Shown one piece after another: positions 27,034 to 33,089 of a DNA stretch of 33,089 nucleotides. Each line of letters begins with the position of its first letter. Position 1 is the first letter of the stretch. The position numbers and the translations under genes were made by a program. The DNA comes from Salinivibrio costicola subsp. costicola ATCC 33508 = LMG 11651 (lineage in GTDB: Bacteria > Pseudomonadota > Gammaproteobacteria > Enterobacterales > Vibrionaceae): NCBI GenBank assembly GCA_000565345.1, contig AQOF01000054.1:1-33089 (forward strand). Direction: 5' to 3'. Under the pieces are notes generated by a model. That model was not told where the DNA came from. It saw only the letters and a list, made by a program, of their open reading frames with translations, and did no database searches.

Positions 27034-29289
27034 CTAATCACGCAACAGGCGTAATGCATTCAGTGTCACCAACGCTGTCGCCCCGCTGTCTGCCAGTACA
27101 GCCACCCATAAACCAGTGATCCCTAACACACTGGTGACCAAAAACACCCCTTTTAGTCCTAGCGCAATCGTGATGTTTTGCCGCACATTGGCTTGCGTCG
27201 CGCGCGCGAGCTGAAGAACGCGAGGCAGCTCAATTAAACGATTATGGCTCAATGCTGCTTCGGCGGTTTCAAGCGCAACATCCGTCCCACTGCCCATCGC
27301 GACCCCCAACTGAGCGGCTTTCATTGCAGGAGCGTCATTAATGCCATCGCCAATCATGGCGATCCGATACTGACTCGCGAACGCTTCAACCGCCGCAACC
27401 TTGTCTTCAGGTAATAGTCCAGCACGATAATCAATCCCTAACTCGTCGGCAATTTCAGCAGCGGCTGTCGGGTTATCCCCTGTCAGCATCACAGGATGAA
27501 TCCCCATCGCGCGGATCTGCTCAATCGCCTCACGTGCATCCTCGCGCAATTTATCGCGCCAGCCAATCATGCCATAAGGGCGCTCATCGACCATCACTAC
27601 CGCAACGGTGACTCCGCGTGCCGCGATCTGACTGGCCTGTTGATACTGCGCATGCTCGAGCGCGGCGTCCGGGAGTTTGTCGAGCGCAACCATCCGAACA
27701 AGCTGGCCGTCGACTGTCCCTTCTACGCCTCGGCCTGCATTGGCTTGAAGCCCTGTCGCATCGGGGATAGAAAGACCGCGTTCCGTGCTGTAGAGCACGA
27801 GTGATTTAGCCAATGGATGATGACTACCGCGTTCGATCGCTGTCGCCAGTTGCAACAGCGTGGTTTCATCGCCTTGCCACACGCAAACATCCGTGACCAT
27901 GGGCTTACCTTCTGTCAGTGTGCCCGTTTTATCAAAGGATACTGCGTTGATACTTGCCAAGCTTTCTAGCGCCGCTCCCCCTTTAATTAACGCGCCTCGA
28001 CGTGCTGCCGTGGCCAAGCCCGAGGTGATAGCCGCTGGTGTGGAAATCACCAGCGCACAGGGGCATGCAATCAATAATAGTGCTAGGCCACGGTATAACC
28101 ACTCTTGCCAACTGGCAGCAAAAAAGAGGGGTGGAACGACAACCACTAACACGGCTACGCCAATCATCGTCGGGGTATACCAACGACTGAATCTATCGAT
28201 AAAGCGTTCAATCGGTGCTTTTTTTGACTCGGCTTGCTCAATCAAATGCAGGATTCGGTCAATGGCGTTTTCACCTTGGGCAGAGGTCACCGTCAGTGTC
28301 ACCGTTTTATCGGTGGCTAAACTGCCTGCCATCACGGTGTCGCCTGCTTCAATATCGACCGGAATCGACTCTCCCGTCAGGCGCTTTGATCAAAACTCGC
28401 CGCCATTTCCATCAACTTGCCATCCGCCGGCAAACGCTCACCGGCGCTAATCTCAATCACATCACCGGGCGTTAATGTGCTCGCCGCAACGGCTTCACGT
28501 TCACCGTTTTTGCCCACTCGCGTCACGGTTTCTGGCACTAACGCCATTAATGATTGAATACCGTCACGGGCACGCGTCGAGGCATAGCCTTCCAGCCGCT
28601 CGCCAATGAGAAACAGTACCAACACCATGGCCGCTTCCGTCGTTTCTCCTAGGTAGAGGGCACCGAGTGCGGCAATACTCATCAGTGTTTCAATGGAAAA
28701 CGGGGATCCCTGACGTGCCAGCCTGCCCGCTTTGAGTAAGATAGGCGTTAATCCGACCACGGTGGCGCCGGTAAATAACCAGTCTGACAGTGAGGGAGAC
28801 CAATAATGCAGGCCCCAGGCGATGAGCATGCTGCCAATCAATCCAAACAGTAGTGCATCATCGCGCCACTTTTGCCAGCCAGAAGGTCTATAGCGGTTGA
28901 TTTAATGCCAGCAGTGGAAAGCCCACTTTTTTGGCCGCGTACTGAATCGCCGCAAGCGTATCAGCGGATGCATTGTGGGAGAGAGATACCCGTAACTTTT
29001 CAGTCGCAAACAATACTGTCGCACTTTCAACACCCGGTGTGGCGTGAATCGCCTTCTCTAGTTTGGCAGCACAGCTTGGACAGTCCATTCCCGTCACCGC
29101 CCATTCATGGGTCACAGAAGAGGAAAAGCGATGCCTGTCAGGATCGTCGTCACCTGCATTGCCCTCGCCATCTTGATGACTCGAACAGCAACTTGTTTCT
29201 TGACATGTGTTTGTCACCGCCTCTGTGGACTGAGAAACGGTTTGGTGATGGGGTTGGTGACAATGGTGGTGTCCGCAGTGTTTACACAT
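27034..29289 (-). CDS. zntA: ZntA-type Zn/Cd/Pb-exporting P1B ATPase, two frameshifts
   Basis: Inner-membrane ATPase that pumps Zn(II), Cd(II) and Pb(II) out of the cytoplasm. It starts at an ATG at 29287-29289 with AAAGGAG upstream. A His/Cys-rich metal-binding leader (MCKHCGHHHCHQPHH) is followed by an HMA domain with GMDCPSC. The frame then shifts at about 28891-28905, where one base appears extra. The middle part carries the first helices and actuator region to SFDQSA and breaks at 28380-28381, where one base is missing. It resumes LTGESIPVDIEAGD, completing the TGE actuator motif. Further on: CPC metal site in ACPCAL, phosphorylation site DKTGT, GDGINDAP hinge. The repaired length is about 751 residues. 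The promoter shows ZntR-type control. Confidence 0.95.
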
Positions 29290-29331
29290 AATCGACTCCT
29301 TTGTTGGTCGTTGTGTTTATCATTTACGGAC

Positions 29332-29363
29332 AGTATAAGGGTTGGAGCCCACTCCAGAGTCAA
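29332..29363 (-). promoter_or_regulatory. zntA promoter with MerR/ZntR-type 20-bp spacer
   Basis: Minus strand: -35 TTGACT (29358-29363), a spacer of exactly 20 bp (29338-29357) and -10 TATACT (29332-29337), 42 bases before the zntA start. The spacer holds the dyad TGGAG-N4-CTCCA (29343-29356). An over-long spacer with a central dyad is the hallmark of promoters that MerR-family activators untwist; the CTCTGGAGT half is the same as in the E. coli zntA promoter as I recall it. The regulator gene is not in the window. Confidence 0.85.
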
Positions 29364-29381
29364 GGACGGATGTATCACTAT

Positions 29382-29411
29382 AAAAACACCCAGCCGTTGA
29401 ATGGCTGGGCG
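29382..29411 (-). terminator. Rho-independent terminator of gltS
   Basis: Minus strand: stem CGCCCAGCC (29403-29411) with GGCTGGGTG (29387-29395), 7-base loop, one G-T pair, then five T (29382-29386). It lies 35 bases past the gltS stop and just upstream of the zntA -35. Confidence 0.85.
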
Positions 29412-29445
29412 TTAATTTTAATTACCGCGACGTACCCGCAATGGG

Positions 29446-30669
29446 TTACTGAATCACAAAAATATATCCTTGCAGAATAATGAGATTCACGATGTCGATA
29501 AAGAACGCACCGACAATAGGAACGACCATAAAGGCTTGAGGCGCTGGCCCAAAGCGGTTAACGATCGAGCCCATGTTCATGACTGCCGTCGGTGTCGCCC
29601 CCAAGCCAAAACCACAGTGCCCACCAGCAATGACCGCACTGGTATAATCGCTTCCCATTAGCTTAAAGGTGACATAATAGCTAAACAACCCAATCACTAC
29701 CGATTGAATCGCCAGAATAATCAGAAAGGGCACGGCTAAGTCGAGAATATTCCATAACTTCAGCGTCATTAAAGCCATCGCCAAGAATAGAGACAGAGAG
29801 ACCGTCCCCACCATATCAACCGTTTCTGATTCAAGCTTGCGTAAATTAAACAGCTCTAACGTATTGGTGATGATCACACCCAAGAATAACGCATAAACAA
29901 AGTCAGGGATCATAAGCCACTGAATGTTGAACTGACTAACCCATTCAGATAAATGACTTGCACCTGTAATACACAATAACAAAATAAACAAGACTTCAAT
30001 CACTTTTTTAGCAGTGACTTTATCTTCTTCATTTTCATTATATGTGACTAATTCAGGATATTTTTCGTGCGTTGTTGTCCCACGTCCATACTCAGATTCG
30101 AGTTGGTGTTTATTAATCAAACGCTGAGCAACAGGCTACCAATAATCCCGCCAATAACGAGGCCAAGTGTGGCTGAGGCCATTGCGATCTCAAGCGTGCT
30201 TTGAATCCCATATTCATCGGTTAATATCTGTGCCCAGCTGCGCCAGTACCATGGCCACCTGATAGCGTAATTGAACCGGCGACTAAGCCATTAACGGATC
30301 AAGGCCTAGGAGCGAGGCAAAACTGACGCCAATCGCATTTTGAATGATAATATAGACAGACGCGATCGCTAAAAACCAGAAAACTTTTAGCCCACCTTTG
30401 ACTAACTGTTTATAATTGGCTGCCAACCCAACGGTGGCAAAAAACATTAGCATAAAAGTGTTTTTTAACGGTAGATCAAATTTAAAGTTAATACCGTTAT
30501 AATGTAAAACTGAAATCACACAAGCAATGATCAATCCCCCAACAATAGGTTCGGGAATATTAAACTTGCGTAATGCGGGAATTTTTGAATTAACGAAATG
30601 GCCTAGAAAAAGTACACCAATAGCAATCAAGAATGATTCTAGTGCACCAATTGAATTGAGTTGATACAT
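29446..30669 (-). CDS. gltS: GltS sodium/glutamate symporter, three frameshifts
   Basis: Inner-membrane Na+-coupled glutamate importer with two inverted five-helix repeats. It starts at an ATG at 30667-30669 (MYQLNSIGALESFLIAIGVL). The first repeat includes PEPIVGGLIIACVISVL and, after the frame is repaired, SGGHGTGAAWAQ, the first re-entrant-loop motif. The second repeat has AGGHCGFGLGATPTAVMNM. One base is missing at each of three places: 30288-30289, about 30236-30238 and about 30121-30125. The 30121-30283 segment reads as GltS once these are restored. The repaired length is about 408 residues, normal for the family. The central loop is unusually polar (HQLESEYGRGTTTHEKYPE). The sequence is somewhat AT-rich relative to its neighbours. 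Confidence 0.92.
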
Positions 30670-31068
30670 ATAACCTCTTTGTTTCTCTCACCTCGTCCTC
30701 CCTGATCGTCCAATTTAACCTTTGTTTCTACCTCATATGATATTGTCGTAAAGTCAATGCTGGCCTCCACACCCACGATATTCCCGCATCCTGCTTATCG
30801 TATTCACTGCATGACAGGGGCTAACCTCTGTATCCGCACGGCAGGCCACCAGCTTGCCAATGGGCAGCACAATAGCAGAAAACCTTAAAACTGGCACCAA
30901 AAATCGCACGATCTATCACGATCATCGCTTTAGTTATTGAAATATCAATATTAAAAGGCAGGATAACAGCAGAGTGCGCTGATTAAAAAATAGACGGAAA
31001 ACGAGAGGAGATGCTCAATCCAACCGCCCTACTGACGGCTCAGTAGGTGCGTGCGTATCGTACTGTGG
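30670..31068. other. Intergenic region between the CBS gene and gltS
   Basis: About 400 bases without a credible gene. It holds a stem-loop CCTACTG (31028-31034) / CAGTAGG (31041-31047) about 20 bases past the CBS stop, without a T run. There is a dyad TATTGA-N4-TCAATA (30935-30950) that could be an operator. A TTGACT hexamer on the minus strand (complement at about 30757-30762) is a possible gltS -35, but no matching -10 was found. Confidence 0.5.
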
Positions 31069-31485
31069 TCACACAGGGTGGGTTAAACATTCGCCCATCT
31101 GCATCCCAATGGCGCGCAGTATGTCACGACGCGTGATGATCCCAACTAATTTACCTTCATCGACGACCGGATACAGTTTAGGTTTGGTCGGTGCCATCAT
31201 TTCGGCCAGTTTAATGATACTGTCTTCTGATTCTACCGCTAACGCGTTGGGCGTCATGCAATCTGAGACGGTGTGTGAGTCTTGACAGTGGTAGCTGTCT
31301 CGTAATAACTGCTGCAACATATCTTGCTCGGATATAAAGCCCACCAAACGCTTATTTGCATCAATGACTGGTCCTCCCGTTTGCTGGCTACGAAGTAACT
31401 TTTCGAGCGCACTAGACAACGGCATGTCCTGCGAGAATGTAACCGGTCGTTTGTTCATATAATCTTTGACTGTGATCGACTCCAT
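31069..31485 (-). CDS. Tandem CBS-domain protein
   Basis: A 138-residue cytoplasmic protein that is little more than two CBS domains (about residues 8-65 and 75-130), with an intact frame. Such Bateman modules bind adenine nucleotides (AMP, ATP, SAM) and usually regulate a partner. The first ends GFISEQDML and the second GIITRRDILRAIG, the typical strand-helix ending with a conserved Asp that contacts ribose. No effector domain is attached, so a separate partner is likely; neither neighbour is an obvious one. It lies 80 bases after the end of the DUF2927 gene on the same strand and may be cotranscribed with it. Specific role unknown. Confidence 0.9.
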   Translation of the reverse strand: MESITVKDYMNKRPVTFSQDMPLSSALEKLLRSQQTGGPVIDANKRLVGFISEQDMLQQLLRDSYHCQDSHTVSDCMTPNALAVESEDSIIKLAEMMAPTKPKLYPVVDEGKLVGIITRRDILRAIGMQMGECLTHPV

Positions 31486-31564
31486 GTCGCCTCCCCAAAT
31501 CGTTATGACATTATCAGCCCACCCTTTAAGTGTCGTCTAAGTTGGCGAAATGTCTAAATCACTT

Positions 31565-32405
31565 TCAACAATTTTTGTTATCGGGCAGACCAATCATCAA
31601 CACGTTGGCATCTTCAGCCAGGCTACCATCCGAGTAACGGATAGAGTTTTCCGGTTTTTACTGCTCGATGGGCGTTATTAATGGTGCCATCTTGCGCCCA
31701 CTTCGTGATAACGGGCCGAATAATTGTCTGGGTGGTTTCCCAGTTTTGCCCTGGTTTTACGGCATCGAGATATAACAGCTGCAACAGTAGGCTATCGAGT
31801 CCAGTCAGTAACTGCTGCGAGCTCTGATCGTTAAAAATAGACGGATAGACTCGGTTATCGTCATTGGGTAACCCCATGACTTGCGTCAACTCTTCCACCA
31901 CGCACGCCACCAGCTTACCTTTTGATCGGGCGAGATCGACGGGGATCACCACCGCCGCATACTGAATTACCCCGTGTCTATCCACTTTAATGTTGGCAGC
32001 ACATATCGCGTTCTCTAATGGCGAGACATCGTCCGTCGCAAACTGTTTGCGTGCATCGTCTGAAAAACGGGCGTGATTAGTAAATACGATCGATAGATTG
32101 GCGCGTTCAGGCCTTTCGGTTGGGGTAAAGGCTACCCCTGTGATTGATTGCAAATGACTAAGATGGTACGCCACTAAATTATCATGTAGCTCACTGTTAT
32201 TGATTGGATGGGCAATATGATACCGAATCGGCGCTTGCCACTTTCGGATGCCCTGCTCCCCTTCAATATATTCGCTTTTCATTGCTATTCGGTAAAAAGC
32301 GTCAAGGATATAACCAGGCGATTGCCACGCCTGATCACTCGCCTCGGCCGGAACGGTCCATAAACATCCTATCAACATCAAAGCCAGCCATCCTCGGCGA
32401 TACAC
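31565..32405 (-). CDS. Secreted DUF2927-family protein, hidden C terminus after a frameshift
   Basis: Exported protein of unknown function. The N terminus is a signal peptide (MYRRGWLALMLIGCLWTVPA, cleavage likely after EA-S). The DUF2927 core follows: LQSITGVAF, VVEELTQVMGLPNDDNRVYP and SIFNDQSSQQLLTGLDSLLL. The VVEELTQ helix with a conserved glutamate sits where zinc metalloproteases carry HExxH, but the histidines are missing, so catalysis is doubtful. As read the protein stops at 31623. If the A tract at 31647-31650 (four T on the plus strand) had one more base, it would read KNSIRYSDGSLAEDANVLMI and end at 31565, about 280 residues. The start is at 32405. Confidence 0.8.
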
Positions 32406-32589
32406 AGCATCACTCCTTTGTTTTCATTACGTTATCCAGCGTCGCTGCAAAAACAACAGAAAAATGGAAGCCATGTACCATTTTTCTAGACATATTTTGA
32501 ACCGGATCGATACTATGACTCCAATCACATTTTACTCTAGCAATGGCTGTGGATAGTAACCAGGATCTTTCCTATCTAACGAGGATATT
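32406..32589. promoter_or_regulatory. Divergent promoter region, DUF2927 gene and M4 protease
   Basis: 184 bases between two divergent genes for exported proteins. It must carry both promoters. No clear -35/-10 pair or operator could be singled out. ACGAGGATATT just before 32590 is the protease ribosome binding site. Confidence 0.45.
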
Positions 32590-33089
32590 ATGCGTAAAAC
32601 GTTACTTGCCTTATTTATTCCACTTGCGTTGCCCGCTTATGCCGCCAATATTGTCGATGCGACCAGTATTGATTTGAGCGAAGCACTCGCACCTGAGCAA
32701 TCTCGCAGTGCCATGGTGAATGGCTCTCCATTAAGTTACCAAGAGCAATCTCGCCTTAACATTGGTGGCCAATCTCTGGTTCGCAAACAACAACTTCATT
32801 ACGGTATTCCTGTTTATGGTTACTCGGTGGTTGAGAACACATCGGCGCGCAATTTTGCGCCGGATGTAAAAGGCGAGGTCGTCACCGGTATTGAGTCTGA
32901 TATTGGCAGCACGCTGCCGATGTTGAATCAGCAACAGGCTATTGCCATTGCACAGGGCGAATCTACCAAATGCGCGGCAATTAAGCAACCATGAATGCAG
33001 CAACACACAGATTGTTGATTTGGTCTTTGATTGGAGCAGCAAACTGCGCCAGCTGGTGTAGTAAACGTCGGACTTATTTAGACCAGCGA
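32590..33089 (+). CDS. M4-family (thermolysin/vibriolysin-like) metalloprotease precursor, 5' part
   Basis: The first 500 bases of a secreted zinc protease gene that runs past the window. Signal peptide MRKTLLALFIPLALPAYA is followed by the FTP propeptide: SYQEQSRLNIGGQSLVRKQQ, HYGIPVYGYSVVEN and MLNQQQAIAIAQGE, the block found in vibriolysin/hemagglutinin protease precursors. The frame breaks at 32968-32970, where one A seems extra. The next frame continues NARQLSNHE and QIVDLVFDWSSKLRQLV, propeptide-like, and meets a stop near 33060, so a second error probably lies there. The catalytic HExxH domain would be downstream. Ribosome binding site GAGGAT. Assignment rests on the propeptide only. 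Confidence 0.75.

Overview
The window looks like a chromosomal stretch of a gammaproteobacterium, most likely a member of the Vibrionaceae. The grounds are a VC1899-type CARF nuclease very close to the Vibrio cholerae protein as I remember it, an M4 (vibriolysin-type) protease precursor, and an E. coli-like yccA/tusE/acyP/rlmI/mgsA/helD/yccS gene set. I lean weakly towards Salinivibrio or a relative; that is inference only, with no marker gene to prove it.

Layout. 1-1110: the 3' end of an IS256-family transposase with its terminal repeat, then an AT-rich strip with one unrecognised membrane-anchored protein gene, ending at tRNA-Ser(UGA). 1314-2596: nucleoside transporter nupC (minus). 3177-5319: an Nramp-related metal transporter and yccA (plus). 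5520-9088: tusE, acyP (minus), a chemotaxis receptor and rlmI. 9259-15619: a minus-strand methylcitrate-cycle operon, gntR-prpB-prpC-prpD-prpE, for propionate use. 15849-17425: a YitT-family membrane protein and a FhuF-like siderophore-iron reductase. 17492-19121: two minus-strand nucleases (EEP family and DEDDh exonuclease). 19436-24430: mgsA, helD (minus) and yccS. 24771-25940: a stand-alone CARF/PD-(D/E)XK nuclease. 26044-30669: udp, zntA and gltS (all minus). 31069-32405: a tandem-CBS protein and a secreted DUF2927 protein (minus). 32590-end: the start of an M4 metalloprotease.

The genes are mostly independent housekeeping, transport and catabolic units. The prp block is the one clear pathway: PrpE makes propionyl-CoA, PrpC makes 2-methylcitrate, PrpD dehydrates it, PrpB splits the methylisocitrate, and an FCD-type GntR regulator sits at the head of the operon with two palindromic candidate operators. 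nupC and udp together suggest nucleoside scavenging. zntA has a textbook ZntR-type promoter with a 20-bp spacer.

The most striking property of the sequence is that about two thirds of the protein genes are interrupted by one-base indels, mostly single-base losses in short homopolymers. Restoring one base gives a full-length conserved protein in nearly every case. This is best explained by uncorrected sequencing or assembly error rather than gene decay, so I give each such gene its full span and mark where the frame breaks. No CRISPR array, prophage or toxin-antitoxin module was seen. The best candidate for poorly described biology is the orphan CARF nuclease at 24771-25940.
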